A DNA stretch of 64,000 nt, taken from NCBI GenBank assembly GCA_949286415.1, contig CASEBV010000014.1, forward strand, positions 1 through 64,000, in the 5' to 3' direction. The stretch is from an uncultured Bacteroidales bacterium. Its GTDB lineage: Bacteria > Bacteroidota > Bacteroidia > Bacteroidales > UBA932. Position numbers and translations under genes: made by a program. Of this stretch, positions 25,506-34,173 are shown piece by piece; position 1 is the stretch's first letter, and each line of letters opens with the position of its first letter. The notes under the pieces were generated by a model. That model saw nothing but the letters and a program-made list of their open reading frames with translations. It had not been told where the DNA came from and did not search any database.

Positions 25506-26666
25506 ATGAGAAAGAGACGCATAGCCATACTTGGCTCGACCGGGTCCATAGGACGACAGGCACTTGATGTCATCCGGCAGCACAGAGACCTGTTTGAAGT
25601 GGAGCTTCTGACAGCCAACAACAACAGCAGGCTTCTCGCCGAGCAGGCAATCGAATTTGACGCCAACAATGTAGTCATCTGCAACAGCGACAAATACACG
25701 GAAGTATCAGAAGCCCTCCGGCCGCATTACACAAAGGTATTTGCGGGGATGCAGTCTGTCTGCGACCTCGTGGCCGGAGACGAAACAGACATTGTCCTGA
25801 CATCAATGGTAGGATTCAGCGGCCTGGAGTCCACTGTGGCGGCAATCAAGGCAGGCAAGACCATAGCCCTCGCGAACAAGGAGACACTTGTCGCAGCCGG
25901 AGAGACAGTAATGGGACTGGCGGCAAAGCACCATGCGGCAATACTTCCCGTGGACTCCGAGCACTCGGCCATCTTCCAGTGCCTCCATTGCTCCCCGCAG
26001 GCACAGATAGAAAAAATCCATCTTACGGCTTCCGGAGGTCCGTTCAGGACATGGACGAAAGACCGGATAGCTTCAGCCACCGCGGAGCAGGCCCTCAGGC
26101 ATCCGAAGTGGACCATGGGCAACAAAATCACCATAGACTCCGCAACAATGATGAACAAAGGACTTGAAATCATAGAGGCCAGATGGCTGTTCGATGTCAG
26201 CCCTGACAGAATAAATGTAGTAGTGCATCCGCAGTCTGTCATACATTCCATGGTGGAATTTGCAGACGGGGCCGTCATCGCCCAGATGGGACACCCCGAC
26301 ATGAGAGAGCCTATCCAGTATGCCTTAGGATATCCCGAGCGCCTTACGCTGGACAACCGCAAACTTGATTTTGCGGAGCTCGGCTCAATGACATTCGAGG
26401 CCCCCGACGAAACAAGATTCCCGGCCCTGGCCCTGGCCAAAGAGGCGCTGGAAAAAGGAGGAAACATGCCATGCATCATGAATGCAGCCAATGAAGTGGC
26501 CGTCGATGCCTTCCTGCATGGCAGAATAAGTTTCTACGGCATGTCGGAACTTGTCAGCCGCTGCATGGCAGGCGTGGATTTTGTCAGCCATCCTGACCTT
26601 GACTGCATTTTCCTCACAGACAGGGAAGCATCGGCGAAAGCCAGAGAAATTCTTAGCATAAACTAA
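25506..26666 (+). CDS. dxr: 1-deoxy-D-xylulose 5-phosphate reductoisomerase
   Basis: From ATG 25506 the protein has 386 residues. IAILGSTGSIGRQALDV is the NADPH-binding loop, ANKETLVAAG and LPVDSEHSAIFQ are family motifs with Asp/Glu metal ligands, and TASGGPF with MNKGLEIIEARWLF close the active site. It makes MEP in the non-mevalonate isoprenoid pathway. A frame open further left (to 25428) overlaps the M23 gene and is not part of the protein. rseP follows after 13 bp. Confidence 0.95.
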   Translation: MRKRRIAILGSTGSIGRQALDVIRQHRDLFEVELLTANNNSRLLAEQAIEFDANNVVICNSDKYTEVSEALRPHYTKVFAGMQSVCDLVAGDETDIVLTSMVGFSGLESTVAAIKAGKTIALANKETLVAAGETVMGLAAKHHAAILPVDSEHSAIFQCLHCSPQAQIEKIHLTASGGPFRTWTKDRIASATAEQALRHPKWTMGNKITIDSATMMNKGLEIIEARWLFDVSPDRINVVVHPQSVIHSMVEFADGAVIAQMGHPDMREPIQYALGYPERLTLDNRKLDFAELGSMTFEAPDETRFPALALAKEALEKGGNMPCIMNAANEVAVDAFLHGRISFYGMSELVSRCMAGVDFVSHPDLDCIFLTDREASAKAREILSIN

Positions 26667-26679
26667 CATCGCTAGAAAG

Positions 26680-27987
26680 ATGATTGTACTTTTCAAGGCA
26701 CTTCAGATACTGATTGTCATATCAATACTGGTTTTAGTCCACGAACTCGGACATTTCATGTTCGCCAAGCTGTTCAAGATAAGGGTGGACAAATTCTATC
26801 TTTTCTTTGATGCAGGCGGGTTTTCCCTGTTCAAGTTCAAGCCGAAAAATTCCGATACGGAGTACGGGATAGGCTGGCTGCCGCTGGGCGGCTACTGCAA
26901 GATTGCCGGAATGATTGACGAATCCATGGACACGGAACACCTCAGCCAGGAACCGAAGGAATGGGAATTCAGAAGCAAGCCCGCATGGCAGAGGCTGCTG
27001 GTGATGGCGGGCGGAGTCCTGTTCAACTTCATATTTGCCATTATCCTCTATGCCGGAATCCTTGCAGGATGGGGAGAAAGCTACATAAGCAATGAAGACA
27101 ACAGGATTTATGTCAACGACCTTGCATACGAGATGGGATTCCGCACCGGAGACAGGATTCTGGCATTCGACGACTATGTCCCGGAGAATTTCGGCATGCT
27201 CCAGGCGGACCTTGCAAGAAGAACGGCAGAAAAAGCCACGGTGCTCAGGGATGGGGATACGCTTGACATCTACATCGACGGGAACATGATAGGCGATGTC
27301 CTCAACACCCCCGGGATGTTCTCTCTGGCGACTCCTTTTGTCATAGACACCGTGCCGCCGGCATCTGCAAACTACGGCTGCGGCCTGACCGGAGGAGACA
27401 GGATAATAGAGATTGCCGGGACCCCGGTGGAATATGTACAGGACTCATGGCAGCTGCTCAAGAAACACACGGATTCGGAAGTTCCCGTCTCCGTAGTCAG
27501 AGGAGCCGATACGCTCATGATGTCTATGCAAGTGGATACCGCCGGGCGGTTCGGAGTCCTGACCCGTATCCCGGGAATAAAGACACACAGATATTCTGTC
27601 CTGTCTGCCATTCCCGCTGGATGCAAGATGGCCTGCAACACCATAGGAGGCTATATAAGGGATCTGAAGCTTGTTTTCACCCCGAGCACGGAGGCCTACA
27701 AGTCCGTCGGCAGCTTCATCGCCATGGGACAGATATTCCCGTCATATTGGGACTGGTATGCCTTCCTGAGCATCATGGCACTCTTCTCGATAATGCTCGG
27801 AGTAATGAATCTTCTGCCTATCCCGGCACTGGACGGAGGTCACATTGTATTCACTTTGTATGAAATCGTCACCCGGAAGAAGCCAAGCGACAGATTTCTC
27901 ATAGGTGCCCAGATCGTGGGATTCATCCTGCTTTTCGGACTGATAATACTTGCCTTCGGCAATGACATAGGGAGACTTATGAGATAA
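26680..27987 (+). CDS. rseP: RIP metalloprotease RseP (site-2 protease)
   Basis: A 435-residue membrane protease. VHELGHFMFAKLF near residue 20 holds the HExxH zinc site in the first transmembrane helix. Two PDZ regions lie in the middle. NLLPIPALDGGH near the C-terminus gives the third zinc ligand (LDG motif). It cleaves membrane-anchored anti-sigma factors or leftover signal peptides. It sits downstream of dxr, the usual bacterial order. Confidence 0.94.
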   Translation: MIVLFKALQILIVISILVLVHELGHFMFAKLFKIRVDKFYLFFDAGGFSLFKFKPKNSDTEYGIGWLPLGGYCKIAGMIDESMDTEHLSQEPKEWEFRSKPAWQRLLVMAGGVLFNFIFAIILYAGILAGWGESYISNEDNRIYVNDLAYEMGFRTGDRILAFDDYVPENFGMLQADLARRTAEKATVLRDGDTLDIYIDGNMIGDVLNTPGMFSLATPFVIDTVPPASANYGCGLTGGDRIIEIAGTPVEYVQDSWQLLKKHTDSEVPVSVVRGADTLMMSMQVDTAGRFGVLTRIPGIKTHRYSVLSAIPAGCKMACNTIGGYIRDLKLVFTPSTEAYKSVGSFIAMGQIFPSYWDWYAFLSIMALFSIMLGVMNLLPIPALDGGHIVFTLYEIVTRKKPSDRFLIGAQIVGFILLFGLIILAFGNDIGRLMR

Positions 27988-28065
27988 TTCGGATTTAATT
28001 GCTATATTTCAACCGACAAAAATATATACCATAAAAATATCACACTCTTTAATAAATAACGCGCA

Positions 28066-29082
28066 ATGAAAAGATTCTTGTTCCTCAAGCCGGCAATTGC
28101 AGCCACAATAGCATTTCTCGCAATTGTGTCATGCGGCAATTCAACAAAACGACTGCTGCCGAATGTGAGCGGCAAGGCAGGAGAAATAGTTGTAGTCATA
28201 GGCAAAGAGGCCTGGGAAGGGACTCCAGGCAACGAAATCCGCGACCTCCTCGCGAGCGACTGCCCGTACCTTCCGCAGAAGGAGCCTCTCTATACACTCA
28301 TAAATGTCCCGGCAACGGCATTCACGAATATTTTTCAGCTGCACCGCAATATCCTCATGGTCAATATTGACTCAAAGGTCACAGAGCCGGGAGTAAGGCT
28401 CAAATACGACCAGTGGGCCCAGCCGCAATGCATAATGCTTGTCAATGCTCCGGACAATGAAACGGCCGCATCCCTTATTTCAGAAAACAGCGAACTGATA
28501 CTCAACGCATACGAACAGGCAGAGCGGGACAGGGTCATCATCAACACCAAGCAATATGAAGCCGGACAGCTCAGGGCCACAGTAAACAAGATTTTCGGAG
28601 GATCCCCATATTTTCCGAAAGGATATTCATGCAAGAAAGAAACTTCTGATTTCGTATGGATTTCCTACGACACCCAGTACACTATACAGGGAATATTTGT
28701 CTATAAATACCCTGCCACCGGAGATGAAGAAAAGGATTTCTCCCTTGAGGAAATCATTGCCAACAGGAATGCCATGCTGAAGGCCAATGTGCCGGGAATG
28801 TTTGACAATACCTGGATGACAACAGCCGAGGCCGTTCAACCGGGACTTGAATACATAAAGTACAAGGACCGCCAGTTTGCCCAGACAAGAGGCTTCTGGG
28901 AAGTACACAACGACTATATGGGCGGACCGTTCGTGTCCCATTCATTCTATAGCCGCGACGGGAAAGATATAATCGTGCTCGAAGCCTTTGTGTATGCCCC
29001 GAGATATGACAAGCGAATCTATCTCAGGCAGGTCGAGTCAATCATATATTCATTCCAGTGGGAGGATGAACAGGAAAAATAA
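28066..29082 (+). CDS. DUF4837 family lipoprotein
   Basis: A 338-residue exported protein whose signal ends AIVSCGN, a lipobox. The body matches DUF4837, a Bacteroidota-specific family of unknown function. GEIVVVIGKEAWEG at the mature N-terminus and a C-terminal LRQVESIIYSF are typical. It follows rseP by 78 bp in the same direction. No enzyme motif is visible. Confidence 0.85.
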   Translation: MKRFLFLKPAIAATIAFLAIVSCGNSTKRLLPNVSGKAGEIVVVIGKEAWEGTPGNEIRDLLASDCPYLPQKEPLYTLINVPATAFTNIFQLHRNILMVNIDSKVTEPGVRLKYDQWAQPQCIMLVNAPDNETAASLISENSELILNAYEQAERDRVIINTKQYEAGQLRATVNKIFGGSPYFPKGYSCKKETSDFVWISYDTQYTIQGIFVYKYPATGDEEKDFSLEEIIANRNAMLKANVPGMFDNTWMTTAEAVQPGLEYIKYKDRQFAQTRGFWEVHNDYMGGPFVSHSFYSRDGKDIIVLEAFVYAPRYDKRIYLRQVESIIYSFQWEDEQEK

Positions 29083-29091
29083 TAAAAATAT

Positions 29092-29122
29092 TTTGGCAAA
29101 TTGAAATAATTGTCTACCTTTG
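29092..29122 (+). promoter_or_regulatory. Promoter of tRNA-Glu and rpsT
   Basis: TTTG (29092-29095), 19 bp, TACCTTTG (29115-29122): an exact match to the Bacteroidales promoter. The tRNA begins 29 bp after the -7 box and rpsT follows the tRNA by 22 bp, so both are likely on one transcript. Confidence 0.8.
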
Positions 29123-29151
29123 CACTCCCAATTCGACAGAATGGGGTGAAC

Positions 29152-29223
29152 GGTGGGTTCGTATAACGGTTAGTACTCAAGATTTTCATTCTTGCAATAG
29201 GGGTTCGATTCCCCTACCCACTA
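29152..29223 (+). tRNA. tRNA-Glu (UUC anticodon)
   Basis: The 72-nt sequence folds as a cloverleaf. The acceptor arm is GGTGGGT with ACCCACT. The anticodon stem CAAGA/TCTTG encloses TTTTCAT, giving anticodon TTC. The T arm has GGGGTTCGATTCCCC. CCA is not encoded. It precedes rpsT, as in other Bacteroidota. Confidence 0.95.
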
Positions 29224-29245
29224 CGAAATATAAAAAAATAAAGTA

Positions 29246-29500
29246 ATGGCAAATCACGCATCAGCTGACAAGCGTTATCGCCAGAGCGAGAGACGCAGAT
29301 TGCATAATAAATATTATGCAAAGACGACCAGGAACGCGATCCGCGCCCTGAGAAATACGACAGACAAAGGCACGGCAGAGGCCAATGCACCGAAAGTCTA
29401 TGCAATGATTGACAAGCTCGCAAAAATCGGTGTCATTCACAAGAACAAAGCCGCAAACCTCAAGAGCGGTCTTGCCGTATACATCAACAAACTTTCGTAA
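29246..29500 (+). CDS. rpsT: 30S ribosomal protein S20
   Basis: An 84-residue basic helical protein with the S20 pattern: [18 protein letters not shown] at the start and a C-terminal [20 protein letters not shown]20 binds 16S rRNA early in 30S assembly. No Shine-Dalgarno sequence precedes the ATG; the upstream 20 bp are A-rich, common in this phylum. It is followed by a terminator. Confidence 0.96.
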   Translation: MANHASADKRYRQSERRRLHNKYYAKTTRNAIRALRNTTDKGTAEANAPKVYAMIDKLAKIGVIHKNKAANLKSGLAVYINKLS

Positions 29501-29535
29501 GGGAGTAACCTTAAAGGTTTTCTTATAGCAGAGGG

Positions 29536-29564
29536 AGAAGCTGTCAAGGCGGCAGCTTCTTTTT
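29536..29564 (+). terminator. Terminator of rpsT
   Basis: AGAAGCTG (29536-29543) pairs with CAGCTTCT (29553-29560), followed by a T-run to 29564. Confidence 0.8.
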
Positions 29565-29572
29565 CATAGGAA

Positions 29573-29648
29573 CGGGATGTAGCGCAGTTGGTAGCGCACT
29601 ACGTTCGGGACGTAGGGGTCGGGCGTTCGAGTCGCCTCATCCCGACCA
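29573..29648 (+). tRNA. tRNA-Pro (CGG anticodon)
   Basis: The 76-nt cloverleaf has acceptor CGGGATG/CATCCCG and an anticodon stem CTACG/CGTAG around TTCGGGA, giving anticodon CGG. The T arm contains GTTCGAGTC. The 3' CCA is encoded. It lies just after the rpsT terminator and has its own terminator. Confidence 0.95.
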
Positions 29649-29649
29649 A

Positions 29650-29686
29650 AAAAGCCTCGCAAAAACTGAGTTTTTGCGAGGCTTTT
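29650..29686 (+). terminator. Terminator of tRNA-Pro
   Basis: GCCTCGCAAAAAC and GTTTTTGCGAGGC form a perfect 13-bp stem around TGA, flanked by AAAA and TTTT, so it can work in both directions. It also separates the tRNA from the convergent bat cluster. Confidence 0.88.
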
Positions 29687-29708
29687 GCAATTTGAAAATG
29701 GCCGTCAA

Positions 29709-32369
29709 TTATATGACCTCTATGCTCTTTGACTGGATCCATCCCTGGCGGCCGTCTGCGAGTTCGATGTTGTTCCAGTCACCTACTTCATCCAATATTC
29801 TTACAACAGTGCCTTCGTGCAGGATAAAGAGATCCGTAGATGCTTCATCTGAAGGGGAACTCTTGACAGATGTGACAGGCCGCATTATCACAGCGCTGTC
29901 AGCCTTCATATAGTCACTGCGCTGCCACAGGGAGAAACTCAGGCAGCATACGGCAAGAAGAAGCGCAACAATTCCCCCGAAGAAACCGGTCCGCTTCCAG
30001 CCCGAGCGGGCAGAAAGGAACAGGACAATGGACATAGTTCCCGTCAGACAGAGAAAAACCATGAACAAAATGGCCCAGGCATCAGAGTCAAGTATATAAC
30101 ATACGGCTCTCGTCCAGGTCTTGAGGACAAATTCCGGTACAGGATCTATCCGGTCCTGCAGAAATCCTGATACGACTTCAAGATTATACCGTGCATCCGA
30201 ATATGACGGATCAAGCTTCAATGCCCGTTCAAAGTAAAGGACAGCATGAGGATAATCGCCGGATTTGAAATATGCGCTTCCCATATTGCAGTACAGGGCA
30301 GCTGATTCAAGGCCCGAAGACTCTATTGTCCCATAGCCTTTGACTGCATCATCCCACCGGCCCTCCGAATATGCGGCAGAAGCCTTTGTCCATAATGAAT
30401 CTATGACTGCATCTCCGGCGGCTTCAGAGGTGACCGGGAGAGCAAGGAGCAGAAGCAGGGCCAAGGCCGATGACTTGTGGGAACTGCCTCCGCGGGAGTT
30501 ATTCTGGTTTGATTTTCCTTTCATCTTGGAATCCATTGCGGATATTATGTCTACAGCATCCTGATAATGTGTATTCATGGCTTCATGGCCCGAATCAGGG
30601 GCATATCTGGCATATTCACATGCATCGACAAGAGTGGTGAAGCGGGATATCATCTCATCGTCCACTCCTGAAGATGCAAGCATTGCGCATACCCTGTCCC
30701 GGGAAAGTTCCGAGGCCGTAATATTGAGTTTGTCCGAGACAAAGCCGAGCAGGGCCTTGTGCAGTTCCTCATAAAATGCCGTGTAAAGATTCTGTCCGAG
30801 ATATTCATTGGCCTGACGGAGCCTTTTCAAGGCCATCTTCGTGGCCTTGCGCGTCTTCATGCCGACGACATCTGCCCTGCGGGCAGCAAGAGCCTGCATC
30901 AGGAAATATATTCCGGCACATAAGGCAACCAGGAGTGCTGTCAGACCCCAGAACCGTCCTGAGGCCACGAGAAATTCACCTTTTGAAGACAAGTCATGAT
31001 CCTTCGTTCTTATATACCGGATGTCTTCATTAAGATTCTTCACACCCTGCCCGACGACTGCCGGCACCACAGACTGCACTCCTGAAGCGCCGCCGTCAGC
31101 ACTTTTGGCCACAGAAAAAAGCAGCGGTCCAGTCTTCAGTGTCACATATTTGCCCTGGCCCACATCATAATAGCTGTATTGGATCGGAGCAATGGCGAAG
31201 TCTCCATGGCTGCGCGGGATGAACGGATATTCGTATGTCTTGCTGCCGGAAGTACCTGATTTGTCGACATTTTCTGTAACCTTGGTGTCATAGACTTCAA
31301 AATCAGGAGGGAATGTGACCGCAGGCGCTTCTGTCAGAGATATGTTTCCTTTCCCTTTGACTGTCACAAGAAGGGATGCAGCCTCATGTGTTGCTATTGA
31401 ATCCTTGCTGAGTCGTGCGCTGAGCGAAAATGAACCCACTCCCCCTCCGAATGATGCCGGGGCTCCTGAAGGCAGGGGCGACACCTCGATTTTGAATGAC
31501 GGGGTAGAGACACGCTTCCTTATTGTCCTGTATTCATCAAAAAAACCGTCGAAGATGCTTGCCGGACCTCCGGATGAAACCCTGACATTAACAAGGCACA
31601 CAAGTTCTGCAGGATCAATAGTCATGATTCCGGCCTGCTGCGGTATCAGTACGAATTTACGGAGCAGAGCCGTATTGTATATCATGTCATTGTAGCTTTC
31701 CCTCTTGAATTCAATATTTGTCGGTGCCTCGACTTCCTGACTCCAGAAGCCGTCAAAAGCCGGGAAACGTACATTTTCAAAACCTGCTATGTTAGTCCGC
31801 TGGTAGAGTTTCAATGTTGCTGTCACGGGTTCCCCGACGACGACTTTTGTCCTGCTGAAGGTAAATCGCATGAAAATGTCGTCATCCGAGATTCCAGACT
31901 GTGATGCAGTGCTCCTGCCGGAGGATGCGCCTGAAGATGCACCCGCTCCTGGAGAGGAAGATGCACCGTTGGAAACGACTTCGATGGCTGTTGCGGGAGA
32001 TACGATTTCCTTGCCCTTGATTTTGGCAACCGCCTCCGGCAACATGAATTTTCCTGTCTTTTTCGGAAGAAGGATATAGGTATAGGTGAACTGCGAGGAC
32101 TTAGTCCTTTTCCCGTTGATGATTCTTATGCTTGTGGAATGCCCCTGCTGAGGTCCCCATACCAATTGAAAATCATCTCCTTCGCTCCAGCGGAAATCTG
32201 ACGGCTCGTTCTCCCCCTCAATGATGAATGTGACATTGAACTGCTCATCCGCCGCCACCACATCGGGAGCCTCAACCCTGACCGAAGTCTGGGCGGAAGC
32301 ATATATTGCGGCCAATGACATGGCTGCCGTCAGGAATACTTTTCTCATGATATCCATTATTACACTCAT
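29709..32369 (-). CDS. BatD-BatE fusion protein (aerotolerance cluster)
   Basis: An 886-residue protein from the ATG at 32369, which overlaps the batC stop (TAATG). Residues 1 to about 610 are BatD-like: signal sequence, beta-rich BatD domains, a transmembrane segment near 480 and a cytoplasmic part. From residue about 616 (Met at 30524) the sequence looks like a complete BatE: its own signal-like stretch (ALALLLLLALPVTSEA), TPR repeats (YCNMGSAYFKSGDYPHAV), two transmembrane helices and a C-terminal SH3-like domain (GRQGWIQSKSIEVI). In most Bacteroidales these are two genes. No stop or frameshift separates the halves here, so either a true fusion is made or the batE part also starts internally. 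Confidence 0.85.
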   Translation of the reverse strand: MSVIMDIMRKVFLTAAMSLAAIYASAQTSVRVEAPDVVAADEQFNVTFIIEGENEPSDFRWSEGDDFQLVWGPQQGHSTSIRIINGKRTKSSQFTYTYILLPKKTGKFMLPEAVAKIKGKEIVSPATAIEVVSNGASSSPGAGASSGASSGRSTASQSGISDDDIFMRFTFSRTKVVVGEPVTATLKLYQRTNIAGFENVRFPAFDGFWSQEVEAPTNIEFKRESYNDMIYNTALLRKFVLIPQQAGIMTIDPAELVCLVNVRVSSGGPASIFDGFFDEYRTIRKRVSTPSFKIEVSPLPSGAPASFGGGVGSFSLSARLSKDSIATHEAASLLVTVKGKGNISLTEAPAVTFPPDFEVYDTKVTENVDKSGTSGSKTYEYPFIPRSHGDFAIAPIQYSYYDVGQGKYVTLKTGPLLFSVAKSADGGASGVQSVVPAVVGQGVKNLNEDIRYIRTKDHDLSSKGEFLVASGRFWGLTALLVALCAGIYFLMQALAARRADVVGMKTRKATKMALKRLRQANEYLGQNLYTAFYEELHKALLGFVSDKLNITASELSRDRVCAMLASSGVDDEMISRFTTLVDACEYARYAPDSGHEAMNTHYQDAVDIISAMDSKMKGKSNQNNSRGGSSHKSSALALLLLLALPVTSEAAGDAVIDSLWTKASAAYSEGRWDDAVKGYGTIESSGLESAALYCNMGSAYFKSGDYPHAVLYFERALKLDPSYSDARYNLEVVSGFLQDRIDPVPEFVLKTWTRAVCYILDSDAWAILFMVFLCLTGTMSIVLFLSARSGWKRTGFFGGIVALLLAVCCLSFSLWQRSDYMKADSAVIMRPVTSVKSSPSDEASTDLFILHEGTVVRILDEVGDWNNIELADGRQGWIQSKSIEVI

Positions 32370-33109
32370 TACCAATTCTTTTCTTTCTGCCGCGATTTCA
32401 GGATTTCAGCCTTTTCTTTCTTGACCTTTTCCTGAGTCTCCTTCTCTTTTGCCTGGATAGCCTGCAGCATCTGCTGTGCAGCCTGCGGTGTTATCTTGGG
32501 CTCAGAACCGCCATTGTCATTTTGCTGCGGCTGAGGCTTGTCCTGATTCTGAGGATTCTGCCGGTCATTTTCATCCTGCTGAGGGCTGTCGTCCTGATTC
32601 TGACGGTTGTCCTGGTCCTGATTCTGCTGATCGTCCTGATTCTGACGGTTGTCCTGGTCCTGACGGTTCTGCTGGTCTTTCAGCATTTCCCGGGCATATA
32701 TATAATTCTCTTTTGCATCCATATCCGACGGATTGAGCAGAAGAGCCTGCCTGTACGCATCGACAGCTGCCTGCCAGTCTTTCAGCACAGATGCGGCATT
32801 GCCCCGGTTATAATGCCAGTCGGCAGCTATTTCTGATTCAGGAGCCGAATCCTTCAGACTGTCATAGACCTTGGCAGCCTGTTCCACATCGCCCATCTTA
32901 TATAAGGTGTTGGCGAGATTATAATTTGCGGCAAGTGATGACGAATCTTTCACAAGAGCCTTGCGGTAATCTATTTCTGCGGATTTCCATTCCTCTTTTC
33001 TGAAATCCCTGTTGCCCTTGCGGACATCCCTCCTGTCAGGCTGGGCATACACCGCACCAGCCGATGCCAAAAAGACAATCAAATATACCAAAATCCTGTA
33101 TATCATCAT
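32369..33109 (-). CDS. batC: BatC, TPR protein of the aerotolerance cluster
   Basis: From ATG 33109 (AGGAGG nearby, a second ATG follows at once) the protein has 246 residues. It has a signal sequence ending AGAVYAQ, TPR helices (AANYNLANTLYKMGDVEQAA and YNRGNAASVLKDWQAAV), then about 60 residues dominated by Gln, Asn and Asp, and a Lys/Glu-rich C-terminus. A longer reading to 33373 overlaps batB and is spurious. TPR BatC is thought to scaffold the periplasmic Bat complex. It overlaps the batD-batE start by one base. Confidence 0.9.
   Translation of the reverse strand: MMIYRILVYLIVFLASAGAVYAQPDRRDVRKGNRDFRKEEWKSAEIDYRKALVKDSSSLAANYNLANTLYKMGDVEQAAKVYDSLKDSAPESEIAADWHYNRGNAASVLKDWQAAVDAYRQALLLNPSDMDAKENYIYAREMLKDQQNRQDQDNRQNQDDQQNQDQDNRQNQDDSPQQDENDRQNPQNQDKPQPQQNDNGGSEPKITPQAAQQMLQAIQAKEKETQEKVKKEKAEILKSRQKEKNW
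32590..32663. repeat. Tandem repeat in batC (Q/N/D-rich linker)
   Basis: A 32-bp word beginning CGTCCTGATTCTGACGGTTG occurs at 32590-32621 and 32632-32663, a period of 42 bp (14 codons), encoding repeats of NRQNQDD type. Such repeats can change length by slippage without shifting the frame. Confidence 0.7.
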
Positions 33110-33128
33110 ATTTCCTCCTGCCTGCATA

Positions 33129-34127
33129 TTAAAACAACCTCCTGCGGATTTTCCGTTCACCAATGAGCATCTCCATGACCAGGAAAACAAGTGCCAAAGC
33201 GAAAAAGTACATGTACTGTTCATCAAATTCCTCAAACACCACAGAACTGTACTGCTCATCGTCCATCTTGTCGATTTCATCAACGATGGGATTAAGTCCG
33301 AACTCACTGTTGCCGGCCTTGACATACATTCCGTTTCCGGCCTTGGCAACTTCCATGAGAGTTTTCTCATCAAGCCGGGAAACCACGATATTGCCGTCCC
33401 TGTCTTTCAGCAGGCCTCCGGATACCGGTATCGGCTTCCCCTCTGCGGAGCCGACGCCAATGGTGAAGACCCTGATGCCCATCTCTGCAGCCTGCCTTGC
33501 CGCAGAAACCGGATCATCCTCATGATTTTCGCCGTCGGTAATCACTATGACCGCCCGGCTTTTCTGACTCTGTATGCTGAAACTGCGGACTGCCGTGTTG
33601 ATGGCATCACCTATTGCCGTACCCTGTATCGGAACCGATTCTGTCGTTATGGAATTGAGGAACATCTTCGCCGAGACATAATCTGCCGTTATCGGCAGCT
33701 GGACAAACGAATTTCCGGCAAAGACAATCAATCCGATACGGTCATCCCTGAGCCTGTCCACGAGTTTTGATATTGCCAATTTGGCCCGTTCCAGACGGTT
33801 CGGCGAATAGTCTTCCGCCAGCATCGAGTTGGAGACATCGAGGACAATCATGATTTCCGCCCCCTTTGTCTTGTGTTCCTTCAGCTTGGCACCGATCTGA
33901 GGTCTGGACAGGCCTATTGAAAAGAAAAAGAATGCAATTGAAAAAAGTACCAGTCTGACCCAGCCCTTTGCGCGGGACGCTGAAGGCATGAGTCCGGAGA
34001 CCAGTTCTTCATCTCCAAATTTCCTTATCCTCCGTTTCCTGAGACGGCATACTATTGCGTAGCAGACAAAGAAAACAGGAATAAGAAATATCAGAAGCAA
34101 ATATTGCGGTTGTGCAAAATTAATCAT
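33129..34127 (-). CDS. batB: BatB, von Willebrand A-domain membrane protein
   Basis: A 332-residue protein with two N-terminal transmembrane helices, a VWA domain with an intact MIDAS (VLDVSNSMLAEDYSPNRL, a Thr in QGTAIGDA, and VITDGENHEDD) and a C-terminal transmembrane helix. It belongs to the Bacteroides aerotolerance complex with BatA. It lies 46 bp after batA and 19 bp before the batC start. Confidence 0.93.
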   Translation of the reverse strand: MINFAQPQYLLLIFLIPVFFVCYAIVCRLRKRRIRKFGDEELVSGLMPSASRAKGWVRLVLFSIAFFFFSIGLSRPQIGAKLKEHKTKGAEIMIVLDVSNSMLAEDYSPNRLERAKLAISKLVDRLRDDRIGLIVFAGNSFVQLPITADYVSAKMFLNSITTESVPIQGTAIGDAINTAVRSFSIQSQKSRAVIVITDGENHEDDPVSAARQAAEMGIRVFTIGVGSAEGKPIPVSGGLLKDRDGNIVVSRLDEKTLMEVAKAGNGMYVKAGNSEFGLNPIVDEIDKMDDEQYSSVVFEEFDEQYMYFFALALVFLVMEMLIGERKIRRRLF

Positions 34128-34173
34128 ATCTCTAATTCAAATCATATCTCCGGACATCTCCGGAAAACCTTCA

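Noticed and set aside
25727..26491. 254-codon minus-strand frame opposite dxr
   Set aside because: Ser/Ala-rich shadow of dxr without motifs.
33012..33770. 252-codon plus-strand frame across batC and batB
   Set aside because: Antisense to two well-supported genes and lacks any motif.
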